Positions 43,701 through 58,700 are shown, counted from the stretch's first letter. The stretch: 64,000 nucleotides of DNA from Henricia sp. BOLD:AAB3569 (GCA_037783545.1 JBBELK010000386.1:1426001-1490000), one strand, 5' to 3'. A program made the numbers and translations. Notes: generated from the sequence alone by a model not told the origin.

Positions 43701-46700
43701 AAGCCCTGAATCTTGAATTCATATGAGTAGGTTTTTTTTGTTGTTCTGGCCAACAATGTTCGATGTTAAAAGTAAGCTTTAGTTGTGAAAAACAATTCGG
43801 TCCTCAAAATGACAAAAAAAATGCATAAACGTTTAATTTAATTTAAATCGAGTCGAGTCAAGACAAGTCAAGTCATTTGAGGTTCGAGTCTCAAGTTAAG
43901 TCAAGTCAGTGAAAATCAGGACTCGAGTCGACTCAAAATTTGAGTCACTTACAACCAGGGCTGCGTTCCAAACACGCGAACATTGTCATCGTTCACCAAC
44001 AACTGGTACCCGGCTTTCCATTGACGAGTGCACAAAAGTACTGTAACCAGTGGCGAACGTTGGCAACGTTGGCAACGTTGGAACGCAGGCCTGGTGTACC
44101 GTTTTATGCTCATGGATAAACAAAAATACATAAATGTCTTTCCTAATAGACCTTTATCACGGTGCGGCCATCTTCCCTTTTCCTCCATTAAAATGAACGT
44201 AACGAAAGCGAGGCTTGCCGAAATAAAATAGTTTGGCCCCGTGTTGAAAATGTTCATTGTGTGCATCACAATGACATGCGCGCGGTGCGATCAAGAAAAC
44301 GCCCAGCGCGGACAGTGATTCTCTCAAAACAACAACGGAAGACTGCACGCGCTATCGTGCAGACACGCACACGCACTGATCATGCCCGACACGTACACGT
44401 ATGCAGTCGGGAACAAGACAAAGATGGACGCACCGTGATAAAGGTCTATGGGAAGCTAAGATAGGGTGCAAGGAAAAAATGTTACCTTGATGAAAGCTCT
44501 GCTGTTGATGGGATAGTAGTTTCCAGATACTGGCTCCGTGTTATCATATTCCCAATCGGCACGGTGATCCAAGCTGGGCAAAGAAAGAAAGATTGGACTG
44601 TCAAAATTATGTAGCATGATGCGTCTAATATGCCAGATAGATGAAGCAACTAAAAAAAGTATTGTAGTTGGGATTTCTAGAGAGATTTCACAAGCTTCTG
44701 CGGTCTCGTGACGTCATACGCAACTCACTATCAGATATCGAGCTCGCTATGCGTAAGCACCAAACGTGTAGTGGAATGCTGGATTTCTAGTGTTTTCCTC
44801 ATTTTTCAATGCGTTTACGACGTACTCGGCTTAAAAAGTGCAAGAATTATGAATGTCCATGAATTTGTTTTTTGCGTTTCAAAACTTTGAATTGAAAGAT
44901 AAAAGCCACGTACAGAAAGCAAACTGGAAACTTTAAATTGGTTTAATGGAATTTTCTTTAAGGGCCCAATCAGCCAAACTTACATTCTTTTCAGGATCTG
45001 TCGGCCATTTGCATCAGTATAGAATGTATGATTCGTTTCCAGATCTGTGTCAAACCGAGTTATTATCTCCTTTCCCAAATCATCCCTGTACAAAAAGTTA
45101 GAAAAAAAGAAAACAATGAGAAAAAAAAGTCATACGAAATTTGCGAGCAAGTTGAGAGGGAATTTTTTATCGTAATTGTTGCTAATTTGCTAGGCTTTTC
45201 AAATTTACTTGAATATTATATTTATGAAGGCAGTTTTGACTTGACTTGGGACTCAAAGGCAGTTTTGACTTGGGACTCGAGGGCAGTTTGACTCGGCACT
45301 CGAAGGCAGTTTGACTCGGCACTCGAAGGCAGTTTGACTCGGCACTCAAAGGCAGTTTGACTCGGGACTCAAAGGCAGTTTGACTCGGCACTCGAAGGCA
45401 GTTTGACTCGGCACTCGAAGGCAGTTTGACTCGGCACTCAAAGGCAGTTTGACTCGGGACTCAAAGGCAGTTTGACTCGGGACTCAAAGGCAGTTTGACT
45501 CGGGACTCAAAGGCAGTTTGACTCGGGACTCAAAGGCAGTTTGACTCGGGACTCAAAGGCAGTTTGACTCGGGACTCAAAGGCAGTTTGACTTGGGACTC
45601 AAAGGCAGTTTGACTTGGGACTCAAAGGCAGTTTGACTTGGGACTCAAAGGCAGTTTGACTTGGGACTCAAAGGCAGTTTGACTTGGGACTCAAAGGCAG
45701 TTTGACTTGGGACTCAAAGGCAGTTTGACTTGGGACTCAAAGGCAGTTTGACTTGGGACTCAAAGGCAGTTTGACTTGGGACTCAAAGGCAGTTTGACTT
45801 GGGACTCAAAGGCAGTTTGACTTGGGACTCAAAGGCAGTTTGACTTGGGACTCAAAGGCAGTTTGACTTGGGACTCAAAGACAGTTTGACTTGGGACTCA
45901 AAGACAGTTTGACTTGGGACTCAAAGACAGTTTGACTTGGGACTCAAAGGCAGTTTGCCTTGGGACTCAAAGGCAGTTTGCCTTGGGACTCAAAGGCAGT
46001 TTGCCTTGGGACTCAAAGGCAGTTTGCCTTGGGACTCAAAGGCAGTTTGACTTGGGACTCAAAGGCAGTTTGCCTTGGGACTCAAAGGCAGTTTGCCTTG
46101 GGACTCAAAGGCAGTTTGCCTTGGGACAAGTGAAAGACTGTGAAAACTACATGACTTACTTGATTGGAATGGGGCCCACAGTCCACTCCAATTCTGCATA
46201 TTCCTTATTTGTGTACAGTCGGATGACTTGACTTAACCAAGGCTGAAAATGTTGTTGCACTTCAGTAACAACAGGACCCTGTAAACGCAGAACAAATTTA
46301 AATTTCCATCTGCCTAGTATGAAGGTCGTGGGTTCAAGTCCCACCCCAGCACGTTGTGAGTTTAGGGGAATTGGGTTAGTAAATGATACTTTCCTCGCCT
46401 TCCACCTCTGTGGCCCTGGTTCGAATCCCGTCCGGGTCAGTATGTGGATCGGGTTCTCAGTCCCTGCTTGATTCCATGGGTTTACCCCTATACGTAGAGG
46501 TTTTCCCTCCCACCTCTAAAAATGAGCATTTCGACGTCTTCTCTTCACAGGTTTCTTCAGGCTTATGAGTTACAGTGCCTCGGGCACTTTTGAGGAATCC
46601 TTGGTTTCAATACCAGAAATAATTAATTAAATACATAGCATGTACTTGGGATAAGCACTTAGTATATTGTGCATATACCGTGTCATGTATGGGCCAAATA

Positions 46701-49700
46701 CACCCATTTAAGTAAAAATTACCTTCACAACTTTCATGCTAACTGACGAGCCTGTAAAAAGCGGAGTAGGCGTGTCGTGAGCGGGTCGGAAGATGTAAGC
46801 ACCGGATGCTTGCCCTGAAAACAGTGTTCCTGTGCTGCTCTGGTACCAATAGAAGGACTGTTTGACGGCAACCGTATTTTTGGACCGCTTGTCCGTCATG
46901 GCTTTTAGAAGGCCGGTCCTCCCGTCAAACGTCAAACTGAGAAACTGTAAGAAAGATTAAAATGTACGCAAGGGCGTATTTTATTACAGAATCCAGGGGT
47001 CGATTTCACGAATCGCTACAATCCTGCGTAACTCGAGATGCACATTACTCGAGACCCCAGGGGGTCACTCTGTATGCCGGTTTTAACCCATGTGCCTTCA
47101 AAAGGGGGTCTGCGTGAACCCGCAAAAGAGCAAATACGCCCCTTTCATATTGCACACTCCTGCAATAAATCCCTCTCACGTTTTCCTTTCTAAATAAAGA
47201 GCCATATATCCTGTCAACATTGCGGCGAATGAGACTCTGGGCACCACTTTGGGAATCGGAAATGCTGTGACGATATTCTTTGAATAGTTACCCCGCATCG
47301 TTTATGCGAGTGCGTTCAAATTTTGTGGGTTAGGGGGGCATTTTCTACCTTCAAAAGCAGGCACGCGCAGCCTCAATAGGTGGTGGGGATATTTTATGTC
47401 TGTCCGCAATAGGGGGCAGAGATAGTTATGGTGCAGTATGGAACACTCATGCAAATTCAATTCTTTAAGAGTGATTATATTCCATGATAAATCACCTTTT
47501 GTTCAAGGCAGTATACATCATTGGTATCTCGAAAATCAGAAATGTTCACAGATTTACGCCTAACTTACACAATATAAACATGATGACCGTAGAAAACTTC
47601 CCCTGAAACGGTTTTGTCTAAAGTGCTATAGAGTCTTTGAGAAATGAGTAAAACAATTAGTTTTTGTCTTTTGAGACGAAAAATTAAATTCGCCCCAAAT
47701 CACTTCGTCCAAACACAGCACCACCAAATGCTACTTTGCCCCAAAACCACTTCGTGCACAGGCCGTGGTTCAGGGCGAAATGGTTCAGGGCGAAGTAGTT
47801 TTGGGGCGAAATGACTGGAAACCCATTTTTGACTGTTTTCTCAAAAGTTAGACGAAGTACGGAGCTAGTTTTTGCTCAGGTTGGTTTTAGTCATGCATAT
47901 CTTCAATCACACAGGGGGATAAAACTATTTGTAACAGTTTACCAATCATGTATACTATCTTTAAACAATGCATCTTGCAAATGGGAATGCTGAGATAACA
48001 ATTTACCTGGTTTTCTATGGTTTCATCTGCTGTTGGGGTGTAAACTTTGGTGTGGCTCGGTGACGGTGTGGTCTTACCTGGAGAAAAATATAATTGATTA
48101 GTAGTATTAGCTTGTAAGTCCCTATACAAGATTGTTTCGATACTGGAGAAAAACGACGACTTAGCAATGATCGATCGTATTCCGGATCACGTGACATCAA
48201 ATTATCGTGCGACTGTACTGCTTTATTGTCCCCGCTTATATTTAAGCAGGACACTTAAATTAAATGACTTAAGTCATTTTGTGAATACCGGCCCGTACCG
48301 CACGAACAAGATTTGTACACGAACAGTATGTACTTCGGTCCCTTGATACTTTCGAGAGGAAATGTCACAGGATGTTTGTTCCCCGACATCCCCCTGGTGC
48401 CTCTGCAACTCCGTCGAGACGTTGCTGGCTTGTCCATCATTCACCAAGCAGCCCATGGTAAATGCCCCACCCTTGTGAGCAAAACCACACTATTACTGCG
48501 TAGTTCTGTTCATGCTCATCCGATGACTCAAAGACAGGTGGTATCCAGAACTGCAAGTCATCAGCGATCCTTTACGCCATACTATACTCGACTCTGGAAT
48601 TCTCTCCCTGAGACTATCGTGGAGATCAAGAGGCCTGAAAATTTAGACAATATGTGACCAGTTACCTTTTAGTTTGGTGTGAAATTCATATTGAGTGTCA
48701 CCCCAACTATCTTCTGAATATACATAAACAAATAAAAATATTCTTACCATTTTGTAAGTCTTGTACCACGTACGTGTTGAAGCCCAGAGGGGGTAGGGTA
48801 ACCGGGAATAACAGCTCGTGGGACGCGTTGCCGCGATTTCTGCGTACTTGCTTCGTGCCGAGCGTTACTTCTTGTATCTAGATATAACAGAAACCACATT
48901 ACGGGTTAGTGGTACTTCACTTGCCTTCCACTTCTGTGGCCCTGTTTGCGTCAGTATGTGTAAGTCCCTGCTTGAGCACATGGGTTCCCAACATTGGAAT
49001 ATTAAAGCACTAATACATCATTGCAGTTACCCAGAATATTAAATTCACAAATTTTAAATTCAAGAATTTAAAATAAATTGCATGCAAATATAATTCTTGC
49101 TCATTTATATTTTCACAATTTTCTTTTTGAACATTAAACATCTGCATGTATTACACCAACCTGGCTGGTTACCGGTTTCCCGTCAGGCCCTGTAACACTG
49201 TAGTTGATATTCACTGGTACCCGCACAAATGACATCACTTGACGTGCAATGGGATTGTAGGCCGTTATTGTAAACTGAAATGATCAAAATTACACATAAG
49301 ATTACGTATAGATCCTTTGTACCGGCGGCCATGACAGGGGGCAGGTTTTTATATTTAAATGATGAGACAATGAATAGACAAAAAAAGACGATGTTTTGTA
49401 AACTAATTTATCTGGTTCCATAAAGCAGTGCAGTAATTACACCAACCTTTTTGCTTCCACATCCAAATTGGAGATTGCAAATTTCCTGTTTTCTTCCCAT
49501 GGATGATATTTTGGGGAGGTATTTTATATGATTGTTAGGTTAGAACGAAATCCTTTTTCTGGAAGAAATCTGAACACGCTTCTTTAAATATAAGGTTTAA
49601 GACTAGTCAAAAATGCATCTATTGATCACGTTCAAATTACGTCACTTCAAACAAATTGTCACGTGCATCATGATGTTAAGCGTATTTTTTGTGACGCGCA

Positions 49701-52700
49701 TCGGTTCCGCCGTATTTCGAACAAATTTCGAGCAACACACGCGCGTGTTTGAAACATGTTCTAGCGTGTGCGTGCGCGTACTTTATGGCGTTTAAAATGC
49801 TGTAGCATTTTTCCAACAAAGATGGCGTCTGTGAACGTGATCAATTCCCTTAGGGCGTGTTTGTTTCATGACAGATCCGAATCCAGATCCCGATCTGTTT
49901 TACCGCGCAGAAACAAACGAAGCCGCTCTCAACTCGGATCTCAAATCACGTGAATTGCAATTTATTTACCAAATTTGTCAAATTTCTGTTCCAAATTTCT
50001 CCCACGACATTCGTCGTAAATAAACAAGCATTCTAAATTTGTTTGTATCGTGTGTTGCCTCTGAAAACTGAAACGACACGGTTTTACTCACACAAAATCT
50101 CTGCGATGTTTACGTCGCCATTTTGGATCTAGCGCTGAACCATCTCTCGAGAAGGATTCCACAGATCACAGATCTTGATTAGGATGTGCGCAAAGTGAAC
50201 GAGTTCACCTTGGATCTGCGCGGATCTGAATCTAGATCCGTCCGAAACAAACACGCCCTTATTTCCCAAGGCTAACGGAACATACCTGTGGTGAATTCAC
50301 AGTTATTGGGCATACACTGATGTTGAGATAGTCACAGAACTGGGCTTCGGGTGGAAGCGTAGTAGAAGTGTTCTTTTCCATCAGCTTGCCAAGTACACTG
50401 CCGATGAGTGACTGAAAAATGAGTTGAAACGAGACCGATTAAAAAGTGGTTGTGTTCAGATGTTGGATTCTACATCCAAGGTTTACTACACAGTTGCGGC
50501 ATCTTAAAGGTAATGTCAAAGTAACACTTTGTGAATGCTACTAAACAATTTTTGACTGGTGTGGTCGGCAAAGCCGAGGATGCTATGAGCTCCCGAGGGT
50601 GTTAAAATTGCACAAATGTTATTTGCACCTTCGCTCGTCTCTGGACTACCACGTGTGTGTGTGTAACATTGCGAAAGTGGCGCGCGTACGAGTTTGTTGT
50701 TTTGGCGCACAGCATGTGGAATACTGGAATGTCCGTGTCTCCAGTGGGCGTAACACGCAGTTTATTTTACCAACGGGACAGCGCGTCACGCGTGCTGTGG
50801 ACGCGCAAAACGTGCACGCAGATCGCTTCATGGTAGGGCAAAATGGGCGATATGAACTAAAATTTGCTTATGGCAGCGGGTGATATTATACGAATATTGA
50901 CTGCAATGAGGGGCATGGTTAAGATTATAGGCCCAAGGTGATCTCGAAGCCATGACTATGCCCCGAGGCGGAAGCCGAGGGGCATAGTCATGGCTTCGAG
51001 ATCACCGAGGGCCTATAATCTTAACCATGACCCGAATAAACAGCAGTCAATATTTGTTTTATATACCGAATGTGTAGATTTTTGTCATCTGGTTGGTTAA
51101 AAGTAACGATACATCATACAGTCATGACAGTGGTCCTTCGCGTTCGATTTCGGAAGCTGATCTACGGCGGAAAAGTTGTATATTTACAGCAAACATTTGT
51201 AGCATAATCACCTGGCACTTTAGTAGCACATTTCACCTGACACAGTTTTCACTGTAGGCCACTTCTCTTACTTTCTTAAGGACTATCATCTACGACAGAC
51301 GACAAAATGACGTCGAGATTCCGCCATTACCGTCCTGATGAATGTTTACGTAAAGCGCACAGCTGCATAGTTGGTGCACAGCTATAGCTATGCTAACACA
51401 TGTAATGCGCGCGTCCGGAACCTGCTAAATGACTATGCCCAGCTGCATAGTTGGTGCACAGCTAGCTATATGCTAACACATGTAATGCGCGCGTCCGGAA
51501 CCCGCTAAATGACTATGCCCGGGGCATGGCAAAGACTATTGACCAGTTGGCATACGCGCCGGGTCTAGCCGATTCAATGCCCCCACTTTTAACCAATCAG
51601 ATGACAGGAATCTACGCATGAGGTATATAAGAGTTTTTATCGCATGGAAATGTGACCGTTCTGGACCAATAAAACTGCAGTATTCCAAGACGGGGTATAA
51701 CAATTAGCTTTAGTTATCCCAACATCACAGAACATCTGAAGAGAGCAAAACACTAGTCATAACTAAATCTGTAGAACTTGGTTAAAACCATAAAAAAACG
51801 TAGAGACGAATTTGATGACATTCAACATTCATTGAATCAGTTTTAAAGTTTTTGTCACAATAACTTTCGTCGAGTATTAGAGGGCAAGACAACCCTAGTT
51901 GTTCACAAAGGACAAAAATATCAAAATTAGATTACACCAACCTGACATTCAGTTCGTCCAATAAACAACCTCTCAGCGTAGTCATCAGCAACTTGCTGTT
52001 TGGACGTTCCACTAAAATTAAAATTGAGGATTAAGGGATTTGAATTCAAGCTCAATTGATGGATTTTTTGTTGCAGGGAAACAAATTCAATTTATAAAAT
52101 GTTTTCAAAAGTTTCAACAGCAATAAAGGTCATAGTTTCAGTAAGATTTTAGGCCCACAGTGAATTTCCAAAAAGGGGAGTTGAAGCAGGGTAGGCGCTA
52201 AGTGTAAACGCAAAAGGTGAATTGAAAAAGGCGGATCAGACCAGGTCTGATTCGCCCTTTTTAAGTCACCTTTGGGGTAGGGTTGAACCCTGCAATTGCA
52301 GGGAAAATGAAAACTTTTCAACGACTGTTGAAGTAACTTACGTGACAGCATCATGATGTTGTGCCACTCCCATATACTTCCCTGAATAAATGCAAAAATA
52401 AATAAATAAAAAATAAAACATGGTAAAACAAAATTCTCACCGTTGCGGTAAAATGACAGAATAGACAGAAAATGTTGAAATTCAACTTACGCAGGGTGGT
52501 CGAGCTCGTTTTGAGCTTGAAATCTGGTAGAACTGATCCCCACACTTCCAGCTGCTTGCAAACCTGTAAATGACAAACCACAGATCTCCATTCAAAATAA
52601 CAGAAAATAAAATACTATCCATGGGAAAAAAACAGGAAATTTGCAATCTCCAATTTGGATGTGGAAGTAAAAAGGTTGGTGTAATCACTGCACTGCTTTA

Positions 52701-55700
52701 CGGAACCAGATAAATTAGTTTACAAAACATCATTTTTTTAAACAATATCCTTGAAAATATACGGATTGAGAGCGTGAAATTTCAGAATGGTGATGATAAA
52801 AATATGACATGATATGGTGTCAAAATCTCAACACCAATTGGAAAAATAGGGAGTCAGAAATGTGATCTGGACACGCTCCTTCAATAGACCATTCTGATAT
52901 TTAAATTGGTCAACAATGCAAGCACAAAACGCGCAACCGTGCATTTTTTCACGGAACAAAGAAACTGCCCCACAAGATGGCAGCTATTTGATACGGTCTA
53001 TAGGGACTAAGATTTATGTGGACTGATGACGTCATGTTAACGTTTCAAAGAGAATGCCGAAATCATACTTATGCGTTCTTGATTCCTGTTTTGAACGTGT
53101 GCAAAGCCTTAAAAATAATGTCATCACGTCTCAGTCCACTTTGTCATCTAAAACTCCCCAATATAGACTACTAAATTGTGATGTCAGTTGCTAAGATAAC
53201 TGGGTCTAAACATTCCCTGGTAACCCAAAACGTCCATTGCTAAAGCGCTGGGAAACAGTTCACTGGTTTTAGTGTAGACCTAGTAAAGTTGGCAACACAC
53301 AAAAGGCGACGTTTTCACTTCAGTCTTCTATTAGGGTAGCCCTTACCTGTAGCAAGTTATTAGTTTCCCGTACGTAGCCCTTGAGACCCGGCCGGCTGGT
53401 GAAGTAACCAGTCCAAAAGGCGTGAGGTTCGTCTGCGTAGGGGAAGAAGTCATCCGATTTGGTGGAAAAGGTCTTGCCGACTTGGTTGAGGCTTTTTGTG
53501 TAGCAGGATGGGGTGGAGTATAGGGCATGGACTTTGGTTTCATTTTGCTGAATGGAGAAAAATGAAAAATAATGAGATTGGGGAAAATTTGTGGTTTTTT
53601 TTATGGAAATCGCCCATCTCCTGTGTCGCTCCAAGGTTGTGGAACCAGCTGCTCTCATGTGACATCGATTGTATAAATGCCAATAAACTCCTGCATTTCC
53701 GCACTGAACTAAAAACAACATTGTTCAGGTCAAGCTTCATGGAGTAACTTTCTTCAGCGCATCTGAACAGTTCTTCACTGGAAATTGCGCTTTACAAATG
53801 ACAATTTCATTCATTCATTCACAAGGCCAAAATGGCTACTTAAAGTGAGGGCCAAGTGATAGTTAAGGAAAGACATTTTTGCAGTGTATGAACATTTTCA
53901 TTTTGCTGTACAATTTGTTGATGTTGCGCTTAACCTGGAATAAATTATAAAATGATGGAAAACATAGATTGCAGCCGCACAATGAAAAGAAACGAGACGA
54001 ACCCAATTTTCTCTCTGGTGGAGTATACCATTGTGCTTTATAGCTCAGCTGGTAGAGCATTTGCCCAGTGAGTCAGATGTCTTGGGGAAAACCTGAGAGA
54101 GTATAATACCACTGTGCCTCATAGCTTAGCTGGTAGAGCATCTGCCTGGTGTGTCGGAGGTCTTGGGGAAACCCGAGGGAGTATACCACTGTGCCTTATG
54201 GCTCAGTTGATAGAGCATTTGCCTGGTGTTTCAGAGGTCTTGGGGAAAACCTGAGGGAGTATACCACTGTGCATTATGGCTCAGTTGATAGAGCATTTGC
54301 CCAGTGAGTCAGATGTCTTGGGGAAAACCTGAGGGAAAATACCACTGTGCCTTATAGCTCTGTTGGTAGAGCATCTGCCCGGTGAGTCAGAGGTCTCAGG
54401 GGAAACCCGAGGGAGTATAACATTGTGCCTCATAGCTCAGCTGGTAGAGCATCTGCCCAGTGAGTCAGAGGTCTTGCAGGCCTCAAATTTCGCAGTTTTT
54501 AGGGCAAGGCCACTTTGGCCTTGCATGAAGGCAAATTAGAAAGGGCACCGAGGCCACAAGGCGGGGCACTAAGGCCAACTTTAGTTTTGAAAAAGGGTGA
54601 CAAGGCAAAAAAAAACAATGAAAACAAATGTTTGTTTGGAGTCGAGTAGGTCTGGTGGCAAAGTTTACACACAAATGAATTGGGGCCGAGTTTGTCTGGG
54701 GCCGAGTTTGTACACAAAGCAATTGGGGCCGAGTTGGTCTGGGGCCGAGTTTGTACACAAAGCAATTGGGGCCGAGTTGGTCTGGGGCCGAGTTTGTACA
54801 CAAAGCAATTGGGGCCGAGTTGGTCTGGGGCCGAGTTTGTACACAAAGCAATTGGGGCCGAGTTGGTCTGGGGCCGAGTTTGTACACAGGGCAATTGGGG
54901 CCGAGTTGGTCTGGGGCCGAGTTTGTACACAGGGCAATTGGGGCCGAGTTGGTCTGGGGCCGAGTTTGTACACAAGGCAATTGGGGCCGAGTTTGTTTGG
55001 ACAAAACGTTTTCGCCACGCACGCCACGCCGGTAAAACTGGGCGGTATACTCAGTACATGTACATGTACCTGACGAATACCAGTGAAAGCATGATGCAAA
55101 TGCCGGCTCATGTACTTTTTTCCTTCCATGCGCTGGTACCCACCATAGACGATGTATGAGCTGTGTGGCTTATCAATGCAGTGCAGTACATGTATACTGT
55201 ACACGTGTACCGTACATGCGCTATGCATTCACGACCGACTGCGTGCCATGCGCTATGCATAGTCGAGTCACATGGCGCGCGCTGTGCTCTCGCTTGTTGA
55301 TATGATGTTCGTTCAGTTTCCAGGAATTTTGGAAGAGTTTATACCCGTGGCCGTACGCGTACCGCGGTACACTTCGAGTGTCGTTTATCGCCCATTTTAT
55401 CTTGATGCAAAAAAGGGGCACGACGGCCATCGGCGAAAAAAGGCAGGGCATTTTTGGCCGTGAAAGGGCCAAATTTTTGAGGGGCATCAAGGTCAGTAAG
55501 AGGGGCATCGGCGGCCATGGCCGTCGTGGCCGCCGTGAAATTTGAGCCCTGGTCTTGGGGGAAAACCCGAGGGAGTATACCACTGTGCCCCATAGTTCAG
55601 CTGGTAGAGCATCTGCCCAGTGAGTCGGAGCTCTTGGGGGAAAACCCGAGGGAGTATACCAATGTGCCCCATAGCTCAGCTGGTAGAGCATCTGCCCAGT

Positions 55701-58700
55701 GAGTCAGAGGTCTCGGGGGAAACCCGAGGGAGTATACCACTGTGCCTTATAGCTCAGCTGGTCAGCATCTGCCCGGTGTGTCAGAGGTCTTGGGGGAAAA
55801 CCTGAGGGAGTATAACATTGTGCCTTATAGCTCAGCTGGTAGAGCATCTGCCCAGTGGGTCAAAGGTCTTGGGGAAACCCGAGGGCGTATACCACCGTCT
55901 TATAGCTCAGCTGGTGAGTAAGGGGTCTTAGGTTTGAATCCCGATGAGGCCAATACAATGTTTTTTTCTCATCCTACGTTTGTTTCTCAAAGGTTACCAT
56001 ACCTTTAGATTGACGTATTTAATGAGCTTGTCCAGATTCTTAAACCAAGCATTAGCATCGCTGTACTGAAAGTCCGAACCCATCGTGAACATGATGTGAT
56101 CAGTGCCGTAAGTTTCATTCTTTTGAAGAAAAAGACGAGAAAAAATACAATAAACCATGTTGACGTTGTTAATGCATCATGGGATTGGATGACAAACAAG
56201 GTTGACAATCTTCAAACAAACCTATGGGGCTATGGGAACATGACAACGTTTATCGATTACATTATCTTTTTGATATTAAAGGGAATTATACCCAAGAAAC
56301 AAAGTACAACTCGTAAATTATTTTATTGCAAAGAACAAGAAATATTACCCACTAAAAATGTTGACAACTTTGGAGGGCGCCTCACACACAAAGGATGATG
56401 TTTTCACTTTAGTAGTCTATTTCTGAAGTTGGCAAGCTATCACTCGGAGTCTAATCCTACTAAGAATTGATTGCTCAAAAATGTGGAATCGCGATTCTGT
56501 TCTCGCCTTAGTACTCTACAGAAAGGGACCAAAAGTTGTTGAAAATGTTCAAGTATTGTTGGCCCTTACCTGTCCTTTGGCAAGTTTCACAAATAGATCA
56601 ACTCGTTCGTCGACGTTGTAGCCAAATAAACTTGGATCATCCTGCATACAATAATAAACCAAATGAGACCCAATTTTAGCTGGAATTGGGACGAGAGAAA
56701 AATCATAAATGCCTTATTGGGATTCGAACACAAGAACCTCTGACTCACCGGGCAAATGCTCTACTAGGTGAGCTATAAGGCACAGTGATATACTCCCTTA
56801 GGTTTTCCCTATGAACCTAATTTTACACCTGGTGTTGCATGGGAGCACAACTGAGCAAAGTAACGAACGTAATATCTGGTATGGTGTCTAATGACTGTTG
56901 AAATGAAAACAACCAAACTTGGGATGAGAGAAAAATCGAAAAATATGGCATTATAAAAAGGCCTGTGTACTCAAGCCAACATTTGTGGACCGACATGAAG
57001 TTGGAACTTGTTGGTATTGCATAGATGCGCTCGTCTACAAGACCCAACATATCTCGACTACAGTTAACATATGTTATTGGTCCGTTTCATCCAACAAGCT
57101 CAAACAAATTTGGGCGACAGCTACATGATCCAACTTGTAAGATAATGTTGGACGTTGTCCGGAGTGGCATCCACACCATCCAACTTTCGGTCGGCAAACA
57201 TCGTCAGACAAATGTTAGTCCTTGTTCGCCAGCAAATGTTGACTCGTGTCAAAACGAGGATAAATTTTAAATTACCATAATAGGCGGATCACTACAGAAG
57301 ATATCATAACAGAAGCCTGGTGGCGGGCCGTAGTGATAATACAAGGCACCAAAGAATAGGTCTGATGTTCGACCAAGACTCGGCGAGGTGTGCCACACAC
57401 GTTCCATGTTGCGCTGCTTGATACGCGTGTTCTTGTCAATGTAGTCCAAGCGAGCAAAGTAGAGACTGTCAAATCCCATCTGAAAATGGGAATTTAGAGA
57501 AGCAAGTTTTAGTTCCGTTTTGAATTGAGAGAGGAATATGGAACTTCGGACTCGAGTTTGACTTGACTTGAGACTTGAGACTCGAAGGCAGTTTGACTTG
57601 ACTAGAGACTTGAGACTCGAAGGCAGTTTGACTTGACTAGAGACTAGAGACTCGAAGGCAGTTTGACTAGAGACTAGAGACTCGAAGGCAGTTTGACTTG
57701 ACTAGAGACTAGAGACTCGAAGGCAGTTTGACTTGACTAGAGACTAGAGACTCGAAGGCAGTTTGACTTGACTAGAGACTAGAGACTCGAAGGCAGTTAG
57801 ACTTGAGTAGAGACTTGAGACTCGAAGGCAGTTCGACTTGAGTAGAGACTTGAGACTCGAAGGCAGTTCGACTTGAGTAGAGACTTGAGACTCGAAGGCA
57901 GTTCGACTTGAGTAGAGACTTGAGACTCGAAGGCAGTTCGACTTGAGTAGAGACTTGAGACTCGAAGGCAGTTCGACTTGAGTAGAGACTTGGGACTCGA
58001 AGGCAGTTTGACTTGACTTGGGACTCGAAGGCAGTTTGACTTGACTTGGGACTCGAAGGCAGTTTGACTTGACTTGGGACTCGAAGGCAGTTTGACTTGA
58101 CTTGGGACTCGAAGGCAGTTTGACTTGACTTGGGACTCGAAGGCAGTTTGACTTGACTTGACACTCGAAGGCAGTTCGACTCGAGTAGAGACTTGAGACT
58201 CGAAGGCAGTTCGACTTGAGTAGAGACTTGGGACTCGAAGGCAGTTCGACTTGAGTAGAGACTTGAGACTCGAAGGCAGTTCGACTTGAGTAGAGACTTG
58301 AGACTCGAAGGCAGTTCGACTTGAGTAGAGACTTGAGACTCGAAGGCAGTTCGACTTGACTTGAGACTCGAAGGCAGTTTGACTTGACTTGGGACTCGAA
58401 GGCAGTTTGACTTGACTTGGGACTCGAAGGCAGTTTGACTTGACTTGGGACTCGAAGGCAGTTTGACTTGACTTGGGACTCGAAGGCAGTTTGACTTGAC
58501 TTGGGACTCGAAGGCAGTTTGACTTGACTTGGGACTCGAAGGCAGTTTGACTTGACTTGGGACTCGAAGGCAGTTTGACTTGACTTGGGACTCGAAGGCT
58601 GTTTGACTTGACTTGGGACTTAAATACCTGAGCAACGAGCGAAGCGTATTCCCTGGAATGGCCAAATGGATCAATTTGCCACGCAGTGTGTGGCTGGCCA

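Noticed and set aside
45914-46231. Plus-strand frame of 105 codons
   Set aside because: Repeat translation of the 23-bp minisatellite running into antisense of a MAN2B1 exon.
54483-55228. Several 150-190-codon open frames on both strands
   Set aside because: Produced by the 43-bp GC-rich repeat, which lacks stops in every frame; peptides are the same motif in shifted frames.
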